Shown here: positions 17,386 through 26,442 of the stretch, piece by piece
Layout of the letters: every line of letters starts with the position of its first letter
How positions within the stretch are numbered: position 1 is the first letter of the stretch
Source of the DNA: a bacterium
GTDB lineage: Bacteria > Bacillota > Sulfobacillia > UBA995
Assembly: GCA_031082145.1 (NCBI GenBank)
Contig: JAVHLP010000009.1
Coordinates: 1 to 64,000, forward strand
DNA length: 64,000 bases
Direction: 5' to 3'
Notes under the pieces: model-generated
Told to the model about the DNA's origin: nothing
What the model saw: the letters and a program-made list of their open reading frames with translations, nothing else
Database searches by the model: none
Made by a program: the position numbers and the translations under genes

Positions 17386-18930
17386 ATGCCCAGGTTCCTC
17401 CTCCCCCTGCTGCTCTCCCTGCTCCTCCTCCCCCTCCCCGCCCACGCCAACGACGCCAGCGTGGGCCGCATCGGCGAGACCATCCGGCCCATCCAGGACA
17501 CCCAGATCCAGATGATGGCGGAGGAGGTCCGGGTCCACGTGACCCGGGAGCGGACCTACGTCGAGGCCACCTTCACCTTCCGCAACACCGAGTTCGCAAC
17601 TACCGTCCTCATGGGCTTCCCCGAGCACCAGCTGGAAGACGAGGGCTTCCCCGGCGACCCCCACCTTCGCGACTTCCGCACCTGGGTGGACGGCGTGAGC
17701 ACCCCCGCCAAGCGCGAGCCCGGCCTGGTACCGAAGGTCACCGGGTCCGACGACTCCGGCTCGCTCCTTCGGGAGCGGGACTTCCCCGCCTGGCACACCT
17801 GGGAGGTCCCCTTCGCGGCGGGCCAGACCCGGGAGGTACGCAACACCTACTGGTGCCACCCCACCTTCCGGTCCAACGGCGAGGTAGGCACCGGCTACAT
17901 CCTGGTCACCGGAGCCACCTGGTACGGTAAGATCGACCGGGCCACGGTCACCTTCGAATTCGATGGCATCCTCCCCTACCAGCTGTCCACGGTCAGCCCC
18001 GGCGACTACCGCTTCGAAGGCACCAGCCTGGTCTGGGAGTGGACCGACTTCGAGCCGGTCGAGGACATCCGCCTGGTCATCGACGCCCGCGGCATGCTCG
18101 CCGTGGCCCACGGGTACCTACCCGAGCAGGCGGGCGAGCTGGAGGACCTCTGCCGGCAAGGTGATTACGCAGCCCTGCTGGCCTGGGTACGGGCGCTCCA
18201 GACCCGGGCCACCCCCGAGCAAGGTCCCACCTTGCTTCTGTACGAGGCCCGCGCCCACCAGGGACTCGGGCGGACGGCTGAGGCCGTCCAGGCCTGGGAG
18301 CGGCTCCTGGAGATGGCCCCCAGGGCCGGCGAGACCGCCCAGGAGTACCTAGTAGCGGCCGACGCTCGAGCCGAGATCTTCTACTACCTCGTCACGCAGG
18401 CCCACGCGGCGGGTGACCGGAACCGGCTGGAGAAGCTCTACCGCCAGATCCGGGAGGCCCGGGCCAGCCTGGTTGTGCAGCGGTGGGTGGAGACCCTGCT
18501 GCCGGCGGCGAGCATCTCCCGCAGCGCCCCCCTGGGTGCGGCCGAAATCCGCCCCGACCCCCACTCCGGCCACTGGTGGTTGCATGTGGAAGCCGAAGAC
18601 CCCGATGCCGACATGGTCAGCATCCGGGCCGTCGCCTGGCTCGTCACCGACGGCGACCGGGTGATGGCCATCGACGAGCAGACGCCGGTGGGACAGGACA
18701 CCTACCGCACCTCCCACGCGTACTACCTGGGCGAGATCCCCCCCGGAGCACAGGTCGAGTACTGGGTTGAGGTGAGCGACACCGAGGGCCTCGGGACCGT
18801 GGTGAGCACGGCCGAGGAGGCAGAAGAAGCCGCCGAACCGGCCCCCCGGTCCTGGCTGCTGAACCTGGTGGCCGCGGCCATGCTCGTTCTCGGGTCGGCG
18901 TGGGTTCTCCGCCGGCGGCAGGCCGGCTGA
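17386..18930 (+). CDS. Exported, C-terminally anchored DUF4424/TPR-like protein
   Basis: This 514-residue protein has a clear signal peptide (MPRFLLPLLLSLLLLPLPAHA) and a beta-rich domain starting near residue 40. That domain contains FTFRN and a VLMGFPE block, which resembles DUF4424. Residues about 240-370 hold a helical repeat of TPR character (ARAHQGLGRTAEAVQAWERLLEMAP). A late Ig-like beta domain follows, then a single C-terminal membrane helix ending RRRQAG. The start is ATG 17386, 7 nt after GGGAGG; the longer open frame upstream has no site. It probably sits on the outer face of the membrane. The role is unknown. Confidence 0.7.
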   Translation: MPRFLLPLLLSLLLLPLPAHANDASVGRIGETIRPIQDTQIQMMAEEVRVHVTRERTYVEATFTFRNTEFATTVLMGFPEHQLEDEGFPGDPHLRDFRTWVDGVSTPAKREPGLVPKVTGSDDSGSLLRERDFPAWHTWEVPFAAGQTREVRNTYWCHPTFRSNGEVGTGYILVTGATWYGKIDRATVTFEFDGILPYQLSTVSPGDYRFEGTSLVWEWTDFEPVEDIRLVIDARGMLAVAHGYLPEQAGELEDLCRQGDYAALLAWVRALQTRATPEQGPTLLLYEARAHQGLGRTAEAVQAWERLLEMAPRAGETAQEYLVAADARAEIFYYLVTQAHAAGDRNRLEKLYRQIREARASLVVQRWVETLLPAASISRSAPLGAAEIRPDPHSGHWWLHVEAEDPDADMVSIRAVAWLVTDGDRVMAIDEQTPVGQDTYRTSHAYYLGEIPPGAQVEYWVEVSDTEGLGTVVSTAEEAEEAAEPAPRSWLLNLVAAAMLVLGSAWVLRRRQAG

Positions 18931-18938
18931 GAAGCATC

Positions 18939-18972
18939 GGGAGGCCCTCCGGTCTCAGCCGGGGGGCCTCCC
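18939..18972. terminator. Convergent hairpin terminator
   Basis: A perfect stem GGGAGGCCC (18939-18947) / GGGCCTCCC (18964-18972) carries a further inner CCGG pairing. It lies between the stop at 18930 and the convergent RidA stop at 18994. There is no T-run, so it may be inefficient or serve both directions. Confidence 0.6.
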
Positions 18973-18993
18973 CTTGGGAAAGGATGTCTGACC

Positions 18994-19449
18994 TTACTCC
19001 CTCACCCTGACCAGCAGCTCAATCTCCACCGGCGCGTTGAGGGGCAGCTCGTTGACGCCAACGGCCACCCGGACATGCGCCCCCTTCTCCCCGAAGACCT
19101 GGATCAACAGCTCTGAGGCGCCGTTGACCACCGAAGGCTGATCGGTGAAACCGGGGGCACTGGCGACGAAGCCGGCTACCCGGACTACGTGGACCACCCG
19201 GTCGAGGTCGACGACGCTCTTGATTGCGGCCAGGCAGTTGAGCATGCAGGTCTGCGCGCACTCTCTCCCCTGCTCGACGGTTACCTGCTCCCCTACCCGG
19301 CCGAGGTACTTCATCTGCCCGTCCACCCGGGGGATCTGACCCGAGGTGTAGACCAGGTCACCCACCTTCATGGCCGGGACATAGGTGGCCACCGGCTTGG
19401 GGGTGCCGGGGAGCTGAAGGCCGAGTTCGGCCAGCTTCTTCTCTACCAT
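18994..19449 (-). CDS. RidA-family enamine/imine deaminase (YjgF/UK114-like)
   Basis: This 151-residue member of the longer RidA subfamily shows VYTSGQIPRVDGQ, a central CMLNCLAAIKSVV, and the C-terminal block RVAVGVNELPLNAPVEIELLV. That block contains the conserved Arg and Glu of the active-site cleft. RidA proteins hydrolyse reactive enamines and imines released by PLP enzymes. A PLP enzyme lies directly upstream on the same strand, separated by a hairpin, so the pair probably shares a pathway. The start ATG has AAAGGAG 8 nt before it. Confidence 0.9.
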   Translation of the reverse strand: MVEKKLAELGLQLPGTPKPVATYVPAMKVGDLVYTSGQIPRVDGQMKYLGRVGEQVTVEQGRECAQTCMLNCLAAIKSVVDLDRVVHVVRVAGFVASAPGFTDQPSVVNGASELLIQVFGEKGAHVRVAVGVNELPLNAPVEIELLVRVRE

Positions 19450-19472
19450 TGGCAGACTCCTTTCTGAGGAGG

Positions 19473-19506
19473 GGCCGGCCGGGAGAGAAGGCTCGCCCGG
19501 CCGGCC
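19473..19506 (-). terminator. Intercistronic hairpin between PLP enzyme and RidA genes
   Basis: A perfect 11-bp stem GGCCGGCCGGG (19473-19483) / CCCGGCCGGCC (19496-19506) sits between the PLP-enzyme stop and the RidA ribosome site. It could terminate part of the transcripts or protect the 3' end of the upstream message. Confidence 0.5.
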
Positions 19507-19515
19507 AGTGCGGGA

Positions 19516-20952
19516 TTATCTGGCTTCTTCCGCGTAGCGATGGAGCAGTTCCAGTGACTTCATGACCGCTTTGGCACAGAACCGCATGGCGTCCTTGATG
19601 AGTGAGCCGTCCTCGTTGGTCGTACCCAGGCCGGGCGAGAGCATGATGTTGGCGTCATAGCCGATGGTGGGGATGAGGCCCATGGCCTTCCACCCTTCCT
19701 GGATGAGGTTGCAGCCGGCATACATGTCCTCGATGGTGAAGATGGGCAGGCCCGTCTGCTCGTAGTTGATCTCCACCGTGTTGGAGTTGGCGGACCGGGT
19801 GATGATCATCTTGTCCTTGATCTCCCGGGGGAGAGTGGAAGCGGCGAACTCCGCCTGGACCAGAGCCAAGGTCTCATCGAGGGGCCGGAGGAACTCGTCG
19901 GCGTGCTCCTTGATGAAACGCAGGCTGGCGATGACGCCGAGCAAAGCCTCCTTGCCGGGGTCGTTAGTCACGTAGGCAGCCTTGCCGTGGGAAGTGGGGT
20001 TGCCTGAACGCTCACCGTGGATGCCCAGAGCCCGGCGGATGGGCACCATCACCTCTTCGCGGCCGATGATCAGGCCCACCGTGGGCGCCCCGGCCGCCTT
20101 GTCCATGCTGTAGAGCATCACGTCGGCGCCGTTGGCGCGGGGATCGGTGCCCACGAAAGGAGTGCCCCAGGCGTTGTCCACCACGTAGGGGACGTTGTAG
20201 GTCCGGGCCAGCTCGGCTATGAGCTTCTGGAGGAGTGGAGTACCCTGGGCGTCTTTCTCGGCGTAGCCGTAGCCGGGAGTGTCATAGCCCAAGGAAGCGA
20301 AACCTGCCAGCTGACCGCAGTGGCGCTCGGCCAGACGGGCCAGCAGGGGCTGGGAGGCCCGGGCGTTGACCGCGGCCAGGAGCACCGCGGCCGCTTGCTT
20401 GAACCCGTGCACCTCGTAGCGAGCGCCGGCCAGAGGCTGGATGGCGACTTCCAGATTGGTCAGCCGCTTGCCGTAGAAGCCGAGTTCGCCGGCGGTCACC
20501 CCGCGGTCGGCGTAGAGGTCCTTGTAGCGCGGTGGAAACGGCCGGCCGTAGCCCGCCTGGTGATGCATGTGGCGCTCGTAGGGAGCGATGTAGCGGCTGC
20601 GGTAGACGTCCCCGCGGCCCTGCAGGGGAGGACTGAAGAGCACGTCATAGGTGACCCATAAGGCCGCTTCGCAGGTGTTGATGGCGGCGGCGTCCCAGTC
20701 GTCGCCGTAGACGTCCTTGACCACGTCTCGCACCTTGTCATTCAGGACCGAGTTGGGGATGACCTGGCGGGCGCCTTGGGCCATCGCATCCTCCACGTAC
20801 TTGGTCAGCAGACCGTGGCAGCCCGACACCGCTCCGGTGAGGCCGAACGGTCCGGGCGGGCGGGGACCGAACCCTTCCGCCGCCTTGCGGCAATCCTCGT
20901 AGTACGCGTTCTTCCTGTCAAACAGCTTCTGGTAGAGCTTGAACCTGTGCAC
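19516..20952 (-). CDS. Fold-type I PLP-dependent enzyme of unknown specificity
   Basis: This protein is about 478 residues long. The core has the usual order of fold-type I enzymes: GFKQAAAVLLAAVNA, then VVDNAWGTPFVG (the Asp that pairs with the pyridine nitrogen), then LYSMDKAAGAPTVGLIIG, whose Lys is the probable Schiff-base residue. I could not match it to a named aminotransferase, lyase or selenocysteine-type enzyme. I chose GTG 20952 because GAGGAGGGG precedes it by 7 nt; the open frame reaches 11 codons further. Its neighbours RidA, a TPP enzyme and a Liv importer suggest degradation of an amino-acid-like compound. Confidence 0.7.
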   Translation of the reverse strand: MHRFKLYQKLFDRKNAYYEDCRKAAEGFGPRPPGPFGLTGAVSGCHGLLTKYVEDAMAQGARQVIPNSVLNDKVRDVVKDVYGDDWDAAAINTCEAALWVTYDVLFSPPLQGRGDVYRSRYIAPYERHMHHQAGYGRPFPPRYKDLYADRGVTAGELGFYGKRLTNLEVAIQPLAGARYEVHGFKQAAAVLLAAVNARASQPLLARLAERHCGQLAGFASLGYDTPGYGYAEKDAQGTPLLQKLIAELARTYNVPYVVDNAWGTPFVGTDPRANGADVMLYSMDKAAGAPTVGLIIGREEVMVPIRRALGIHGERSGNPTSHGKAAYVTNDPGKEALLGVIASLRFIKEHADEFLRPLDETLALVQAEFAASTLPREIKDKMIITRSANSNTVEINYEQTGLPIFTIEDMYAGCNLIQEGWKAMGLIPTIGYDANIMLSPGLGTTNEDGSLIKDAMRFCAKAVMKSLELLHRYAEEAR

Positions 20953-21170
20953 CGAGTACCCCTCCTCAGATTCGTCTGCGCTCAAGGGCCACTACAACCG
21001 GGAGATCCTTCTGGATTTGGATTCAGCGGGGGCTAGAGATCCTCCTGCCAGTCGCCAGCGAATTGTTTGATGGTCACTCAAGACATGCACGCGCTTCGAG
21101 CCTGGAAGGAGTTGCAGTTCACACTGTTGAAACCCCTCATGCCGTCGACTGGGCAGGACGGAGGTGTGGC

Positions 21171-21611
21171 ATGCCACGCGATCCTTACTCCAACCGGCTA
21201 CTGACCGGAAACCCGTACGCCAGCAAGTCCGACGTTACCGGGAAGCTGGTGGCGGTGCTCGACTCGGCAGTGTCGGGGCGGAAGCTGGAACTGATCGTCA
21301 TCCGGTCCCGCTGCGTCTGCCGGGGGGAGATCCACGAGTTACTGGTCGCCGGTGAGGCCAGCGAACCCGGCGACGTGGTCGAGGACTGCTGGGGTCTGGG
21401 CTTCCTGGAGATCAAGGAGGGGGGCGTACTGCTGTGCGGGGACGAAGTCAGGATCGGCGACCGGATGGTCGGCGCCCTGGCCGGCTTCGACCTCACCCAC
21501 GCTCCCAACCACATGAACCTCGTACTCAAGAGCCCTCGTCCCATCACTGGGGCAGCCCAAGGGCTGCGGGTGGGCGACCGTATCGTCTTCTCGCCGGAGA
21601 AGGCGCCATGA
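21171..21611 (+). CDS. Small conserved-looking protein coupled to a TPP enzyme
   Basis: This 146-residue protein matches no family I recognise. It has a short polar N-terminus (SNRLLTGNPYASKSDVTGKL), a beta-rich body with Cys-Val-Cys and GEIHELL, and a later DLTHAPNHMN segment whose His/Asp residues could bind metal. ATG 21171 follows GGAGGTG. Its stop overlaps the ATG of the TPP-enzyme gene (ATGA), so the two are almost certainly co-translated. That suggests an accessory subunit or partner enzyme. It reads divergently from the PLP-enzyme gene, with about 220 nt between. Confidence 0.6.
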   Translation: MPRDPYSNRLLTGNPYASKSDVTGKLVAVLDSAVSGRKLELIVIRSRCVCRGEIHELLVAGEASEPGDVVEDCWGLGFLEIKEGGVLLCGDEVRIGDRMVGALAGFDLTHAPNHMNLVLKSPRPITGAAQGLRVGDRIVFSPEKAP

Positions 21612-23332
21612 CTGGCGCCGACCTGGTTGTCAAGATGCTGGAGGAGTACGGAGTCCGGTACGTGTTCGGCCTACCCGGTGACACCAGCGTGGCTCTTTAC
21701 GAGGCATTCCGGAGGAGCCGGAAGGTCGAGCACGTGCTGACCCGGGACGAGCGGTCATCGGCCTACATGGCCGACGCTTACGCCAAGATCACCGGCGCCG
21801 TGGGCGTGTGCGAGGGGCCCAGCGGAGGAGGAGCGCTGTACCTGATCCCCGGCGTATCGGAGAGCGACGGCTCTCGGGTTCCCCTGGTATCGCTCACCAC
21901 CGACACCCCCCTGAGCAGCGACGGCCGTGGCTCACTGACCAGCCTGGATCAGGTGGAGCTGTTCGGGCCGGTGTGCCGGCTGGCCGCCCGGGTCCTGCAG
22001 CCGGCGAAGGTGCCGGAGAGCATGCGGCGGGCCTTCAGGTACGCGACGGCGCCACGGCAAGGGGCCACGCAGGTCATATTGCCCGAAGATGTGCTGTCGG
22101 GGCCGGTCTGCGCCGGCGGCGTGGCCGACCTGTACGCCGAGGAACGGCATGCCAGCTTCCCCGCTTATCGCTACTCGCCGCCGGCGGCTGAGGTCGAGGC
22201 GGCGGCGGCGTTGCTGGCGAGGGCATCCCGCCCTATCATCCTGTGCGGGGGCGGTCTTCACCTCTCGGGGGCCGGGGACGAGCTCCGGCAACTGGCCGAG
22301 GAGACCTCGACGCCGGTGGTCACCACCCTGAACGGCAAGGGTTCGCTCGAGGAGGTCCACCCCCTCTCGCTGGGAGTCTGTGGCGGCAACGGGGCCAAGC
22401 AGGCCACCAACGAGGCGGTGAGGAACGCCGACGTGGTACTGATCGTGGGCAGCCGGCTCAACTCCACCAGCACCGCGGGCGGGTCCATCTTCAACGACGG
22501 GGCCCGTCTGGTGCAGGTGGACCTCGACCCGGCCCAGATCGGCAACAACTACCGGCTGGAAGTGGGATTGGCCGGCGACGCCCGGCCGGTTCTGGCCGCT
22601 CTGGCGGTCCTGAGCCGTCCGCCGGGTGATGATCGGCGGCATTGGGCCCGGGGGTGCCGGGAAGCCGTGCGGCAGGAGCTGGACGCCTACGAGCAGTGCG
22701 CGGCCGCCGACTGCTCCCCCTTCCTGCCTCACCTTGTGGTGCGGGCCCTGGAGCGGACACTGCCCGGAGACAGCATCCTGCTGTGTGACGCGGGGACGCC
22801 GACTCCGTACGTGGCCGCCTACTACCGGCCGGCCACGGCCGGGCGGACCTTCATCGCCGGCAGGGCCCACGGCTCGCTCGGTTACGCCCTGCCGGCCGCC
22901 ATAGGGGCGAAGATCGGCGCTCCCGATCGTACCGTGGCGGCTCTGTTTGGCGATGGCAGCTTTGGCATGGCGTGCGGGGAGCTGGAGACGATCGGGAGAC
23001 GCCGGTTGCCGTTGATCCTGATCTCCTTCCGCAACGGCTGCTACAGCTGGATCAAGTGCCTGCAGAAGCTGTACTACAACGAGGGCTACTTCGGGGTCGA
23101 CCTGGGCGTGCACGCCGACTACTCCGAGGTGGCCCGGGCTTGCGGCATTCACGCCGCACGGCCGGGATCAGGCCCCGAGCTGGAGGAGGAACTCCGGCGG
23201 GCGGTGGCCTCGGACGCGCCGGCGTTTGTGGAAGTGATGACCGGGTGCATGACCGGCTTCACCCCGCCCGTCGCCGCCTGGCAACGTGACTCCCGGTTAG
23301 ACCCGGAACAGAGGCAACGGAAGAGCTACTGA
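21608..23332 (+). CDS. Thiamine-diphosphate-dependent enzyme, acetolactate-synthase family
   Basis: This 574-residue enzyme has the three-domain decarboxylase/carboligase layout. The N-terminal pyrimidine-binding domain has catalytic Glu48 in TRDERSSAYMADAYAK. The middle domain (about 190-330) has RPIILCGGG. The C-terminal diphosphate domain has GDGS at 448-451 and Asn476, the Mg-ThDP motif. It belongs to the IlvB/Xsc/oxalyl-CoA-decarboxylase group, but the substrate cannot be set by eye. It is not in an ilv operon and no small ilvN-like subunit is present, so housekeeping acetolactate synthase is unlikely. The ATG overlaps the upstream stop. Confidence 0.85.
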   Translation: MTGADLVVKMLEEYGVRYVFGLPGDTSVALYEAFRRSRKVEHVLTRDERSSAYMADAYAKITGAVGVCEGPSGGGALYLIPGVSESDGSRVPLVSLTTDTPLSSDGRGSLTSLDQVELFGPVCRLAARVLQPAKVPESMRRAFRYATAPRQGATQVILPEDVLSGPVCAGGVADLYAEERHASFPAYRYSPPAAEVEAAAALLARASRPIILCGGGLHLSGAGDELRQLAEETSTPVVTTLNGKGSLEEVHPLSLGVCGGNGAKQATNEAVRNADVVLIVGSRLNSTSTAGGSIFNDGARLVQVDLDPAQIGNNYRLEVGLAGDARPVLAALAVLSRPPGDDRRHWARGCREAVRQELDAYEQCAAADCSPFLPHLVVRALERTLPGDSILLCDAGTPTPYVAAYYRPATAGRTFIAGRAHGSLGYALPAAIGAKIGAPDRTVAALFGDGSFGMACGELETIGRRRLPLILISFRNGCYSWIKCLQKLYYNEGYFGVDLGVHADYSEVARACGIHAARPGSGPELEEELRRAVASDAPAFVEVMTGCMTGFTPPVAAWQRDSRLDPEQRQRKSY

Positions 23333-23347
23333 GGGGAGGAACGCAAG

Positions 23348-23650
23348 TTGGTGGAGGTCAGACCCATGCAGTTGGAGTGCGGGACCGTCATCGGGGTGGT
23401 GGTTGACCTGCCCCAGACCCGGCTGCTGAGCATCAACACCGCCCGCGGCTACATCACCTGCGGCGCCCTGGACGTACAGGTGGTGGACAGGGTTCACCCC
23501 GAGCGGGACGTGATCGCGGCCCGGATCTTCAAGGTCCGGACGCTGGAGGACTTGCTGGCGGGGAGGGTGGAGTCCTCCACCCGTAAAGCCCAGGAGCTGG
23601 GCATCGTGGCCGGGATAACGGGGGCCGAGGCTCTGGCCAGGATGATGTAA
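23348..23650 (+). CDS. DUF1805 (YunC-like) protein
   Basis: This 100-residue protein is a clear DUF1805 type: VIGVVVDLPQTRLLSINTAR leading into GYITCGALDVQVVD, then a C-terminal VRTLEDLLAG and LGIVAGITGAEALARM. The biochemical function of the family is unknown. The start is TTG 23348 (or GTG 23351) after GAGGGGAGG, 15 nt behind the TPP-enzyme gene, so it is the third gene of that operon. A strong terminator follows the stop directly. Confidence 0.8.
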   Translation: MVEVRPMQLECGTVIGVVVDLPQTRLLSINTARGYITCGALDVQVVDRVHPERDVIAARIFKVRTLEDLLAGRVESSTRKAQELGIVAGITGAEALARMM

Positions 23651-23679
23651 GGAGCATCCGGGGAAACCCCGGACGCTCC
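23651..23679. terminator. Strong hairpin between convergent operons
   Basis: A 13-bp stem GGAGCATCCGGGG / CCCCGGACGCTCC with one mismatch and an AAA loop begins right after the DUF1805 stop. It lies before the stop of the convergent SDR gene (23687). It probably ends transcription in both directions. Confidence 0.8.
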
Positions 23680-23686
23680 TTACCAA

Positions 23687-24439
23687 CTACTGCGCAATCC
23701 AGCCGCCGTCCAGGGTTATGACCGTGCCGGTGGCGTAGCTGGACTCTTCCGAGCCGAGGTAGACCGCGGCTCCCGCCAGATCTTCGGGGTCACCCACCCG
23801 GCCCAGCGGTATGTTGGACAGGTACAGTTTCAGCCGGTCGGGGTCGGTCACCCGGCCGTGGGTGGCGGGAGTGTGGATGATGCCGGGGGCGATGGCGTTC
23901 ACCCGGATGCCGTGGGGAGCCAGTTCCAAGGCGGCCGACTTGGTGAGCAGGATCACTCCCGCCTTGACGGCCGCGTAGTGAGCGAGTCCCCGCATACCGA
24001 TAAAGCCGGCGATGGAAGCGATGTTGACGATGGAACCCTTGTGGCCGCGGGCGATCATGGCCGCCGCCACCGTCTGGGTGCAAAGGAAGGTGCTCTTCAG
24101 GTTGACGTCCACCGTGATCTGCCAGGTCTCCTCGGTAGTCTCCAGGAAGGGAGAGAACAGAGCCACGCCGACGTTGTTCACCAAGACGTCGACCTCGCCC
24201 AACTCCGTCTTGATCTGCTGGAAGAGGGCCTGCACTGCATCCTTGGCGGTAACGTCGGCCTGGTAGGCCTGGGCCTTCCCGCCTGCCCGGCGGATGAGCC
24301 GGCAGGTCTCCTGGGCGCCGGTCAGATTGAGGTCGGGGACGGCCACCATCGCCCCTTCCCGGGCCAAGCCGAGGGATATGCCCCGGCCGTTGCCGGAACC
24401 ACCCCCGGTCACAACCGCTACTTTCCCCTTGAGTCTCAT
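23687..24439 (-). CDS. SDR-family oxidoreductase 1
   Basis: This classical short-chain dehydrogenase of 250 residues has the cofactor motif TGGGSGNGRG (11-20), NNVG (88-91), and the catalytic triad Ser142, Tyr155 and Lys159 in HYAAVKAG. The Asp at position 36 after the second strand favours NAD(H). It is the last gene of the long minus-strand Liv-associated operon, 12 nt after the second SDR. The substrate is unknown; it probably oxidises or reduces an intermediate made from the imported compound. Confidence 0.9.
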   Translation of the reverse strand: MRLKGKVAVVTGGGSGNGRGISLGLAREGAMVAVPDLNLTGAQETCRLIRRAGGKAQAYQADVTAKDAVQALFQQIKTELGEVDVLVNNVGVALFSPFLETTEETWQITVDVNLKSTFLCTQTVAAAMIARGHKGSIVNIASIAGFIGMRGLAHYAAVKAGVILLTKSAALELAPHGIRVNAIAPGIIHTPATHGRVTDPDRLKLYLSNIPLGRVGDPEDLAGAAVYLGSEESSYATGTVITLDGGWIAQ

Positions 24440-24451
24440 GAGTGACTCCTT

Positions 24452-25198
24452 TCAGTCCATTATCAAGCCGCCGTTAACGTCCAGGACCTCACCGGTGATG
24501 TAGTCCCCGCTCTCCCCCACCAGGAACAGCACCGCCCGGGCGACGTCCTCAGGACGGCCGAAGCGGCCCAGTGGGATCGCCTTTCGCATCTGCTCTTGCT
24601 GGTCGGGTGTGAAGGCAGCGAGCATCGGCGTCATGGTGGGGCCGGGGGCCACGCAGGTGACGTTGATGCCGTCGGCGGCCAGGAGCTTGGCGAAGCACTT
24701 GGTCAACACGATCACCCCGGCCTTGGCGGCCGAGTAGTGCATGCCGGCCACGATGGCGCCGGCCTTGCCGACCATGGAAGCGATGTGGACGATGCGGCCA
24801 CGCTTGCGTTTCCGCATCGACAGGGCGGCCGCCCGGCTGCCCCAGAACACGCCCTTGAGGCAGACATCCATCACCCGGTCCCACTCCGGCTCGGTCATGT
24901 CCTCCATCGCCGTCACCGGCGCGAAGGAGGCGCAGCTGACGAAAACGTCGAGGCCGCCGAGCTCCTCCTCGGCCAGTGCCACCGCCCGGCGGTTGTCGTC
25001 GTCCCGGGCGACATCGCCCGGAAGCGCCAGCGCCGAGCCTCCGTCAGCGGTTATGGACGCCTGTACCTGCCGGGCCCGCCCGGCGTTAGCGTCGAAAATG
25101 ACCACCTTGGCCCCTTCGCGGGCGAACAGCCTGCAAATGGACTCGCCCATGCCCGAGGCCCCGCCGGTCACGACCGCCACCCGCCCCTTGAGTTGCAC
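24452..25198 (-). CDS. SDR-family oxidoreductase 2
   Basis: This 248-residue short-chain dehydrogenase is paralogous to the next gene. It has TGGASGMGE (11-19), an acidic end to strand two (Asp36), and triad Ser141, Tyr155, Lys159 (HYSAAKAG). The usual NNAG motif is altered to SCAS (88-91), which is uncommon and may affect the active-site wall. It starts at GTG 25198 after GAGGAGGG. The two SDRs in tandem suggest sequential redox steps or two stereoisomers. Confidence 0.9.
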   Translation of the reverse strand: MQLKGRVAVVTGGASGMGESICRLFAREGAKVVIFDANAGRARQVQASITADGGSALALPGDVARDDDNRRAVALAEEELGGLDVFVSCASFAPVTAMEDMTEPEWDRVMDVCLKGVFWGSRAAALSMRKRKRGRIVHIASMVGKAGAIVAGMHYSAAKAGVIVLTKCFAKLLAADGINVTCVAPGPTMTPMLAAFTPDQQEQMRKAIPLGRFGRPEDVARAVLFLVGESGDYITGEVLDVNGGLIMD

Positions 25199-25218
25199 CT
25201 GGCACCCTCCTCAGCGGA

Positions 25219-26418
25219 CTAGAGTTCGCGCATATCGCGGTCCAGCCGGGTCAGATAGCGAACGCCGGTTCCGGTGACCACTATCGTGTCCTCAAGCTGT
25301 ATGCCGGCGAACCCGATCTCGTAGTAGGGACACTCTATGTTGATCACCATGCCTTCCTCGATGGCCGGGTCGAGGGCGGGAGTGGCCGCCGGCCGGATGG
25401 ACGGATGATCGTAGAACTCCAGCCCTATCCCGTGCCCGCAGTGGGGGCGCTGGAAGTGGGGGATGCCCGCCTTCCGGATGGTGTTCACGGCCAGGTCGAA
25501 GAGCGCCGACGCCTTGACTCCCGGCCGGATGGCTTCGATCAAGGCCTGCTGGCCTTCGCGCATGGCGTTGTAGTACAGCGTCAGCTTGGCTGAGGGCCTG
25601 CCCATCACCGCCGTACGGGCGGTGTCCGACCAGTAGAAGTCCTTGACGCAGCCCACGTCGTACTTCAAGCAGTCGCCGGGCTTGAGAATGTAGTCGGGGC
25701 TGGAGGCCAGCAGGGCCGCTCCCGAGCGGGTGCCGGCGTTGACGTAGAAGCAGCCGGGGACGGCGCCTTCGCGGCCGATCGTCTCAAGGTAGGTGTCGAG
25801 CAAGTCGGCTTCCGTCATGCCCACCCGGGCGCAGTCCATAGACCGCTTGATACCCGCCTCGGCAATCGTCACCGACCGGTGCAGGCGGTCGATCTCCTCC
25901 GGGGTCTTGACCGTGCGGATACGCTTGATGGTGTCGTAGGCGGGGACCAGTTCGACGCCGGTCAGGCCGTCGGCCACCTGCTGCCACACCACCGGTGAGA
26001 TCCGCATCTCGTCAATGCCGATCTTCCTCCAGCCCCGTTCCTTGACCAGGCTGACCAGAGCCTCGACGCCATTGGCATACTGGCCTGGCTCCTTCACCAC
26101 CTCGGCCAGCGCCCGGTCAAAGCCCCTGGCCGTCCCGTCCGGCAGGGCGATGCCGAAGCTGCCGTAGAAGCGGACGTCCTTGATCCAGGACGGCCGGTCC
26201 AGTGCTTCGGGGGCGTTCACGATAGGGAGCAGCAGGGTCGCCGCGGCCAGATCCTCCCGGGGCAGGACGGCAAAGGCCAGCGAATCCTTCCAGCCGTGCA
26301 GTGTGCGGGCGGTGAACTCGGCGAAATAGGCGAGATTCTCGACCGTCGTCGCCACCAGCGCATCCAGCCCCAGATCGGTCATGTAGCCTCTGGCTCGTTC
26401 CGCGTTCAGTAGCTTCAT
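25219..26418 (-). CDS. M24-family Xaa-Pro peptidase/creatinase-like hydrolase
   Basis: This 399-residue pita-bread enzyme has an N-terminal creatinase domain (to about 140) and a C-terminal M24 domain with all five metal ligands: Asp254, Asp265, His329 (HCGHGIGLE), Glu362 and Glu376. With the five ligands intact it should be a metallohydrolase of the Xaa-Pro dipeptidase type. Creatinase-type activity on a small C-N compound cannot be excluded, because it sits in a catabolic operon between an importer ATPase and two dehydrogenases. Confidence 0.88.
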   Translation of the reverse strand: MKLLNAERARGYMTDLGLDALVATTVENLAYFAEFTARTLHGWKDSLAFAVLPREDLAAATLLLPIVNAPEALDRPSWIKDVRFYGSFGIALPDGTARGFDRALAEVVKEPGQYANGVEALVSLVKERGWRKIGIDEMRISPVVWQQVADGLTGVELVPAYDTIKRIRTVKTPEEIDRLHRSVTIAEAGIKRSMDCARVGMTEADLLDTYLETIGREGAVPGCFYVNAGTRSGAALLASSPDYILKPGDCLKYDVGCVKDFYWSDTARTAVMGRPSAKLTLYYNAMREGQQALIEAIRPGVKASALFDLAVNTIRKAGIPHFQRPHCGHGIGLEFYDHPSIRPAATPALDPAIEEGMVINIECPYYEIGFAGIQLEDTIVVTGTGVRYLTRLDRDMREL

Positions 26419-26442
26419 GCGCGTCTCCTCCTGTCTGGTGTC

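Noticed and set aside
16755-17501. 248-codon minus-strand open frame at the right island edge
   Set aside because: Runs through the signal-peptide region of the exported protein on the other strand; Ser/Arg/Gly-rich without motifs or start site.
21608-23332. Assignment as housekeeping acetolactate synthase large subunit (ilvB)
   Set aside because: No ilvN or ilvC neighbours, and it is tightly coupled to an unknown protein and DUF1805 in a catabolic setting.
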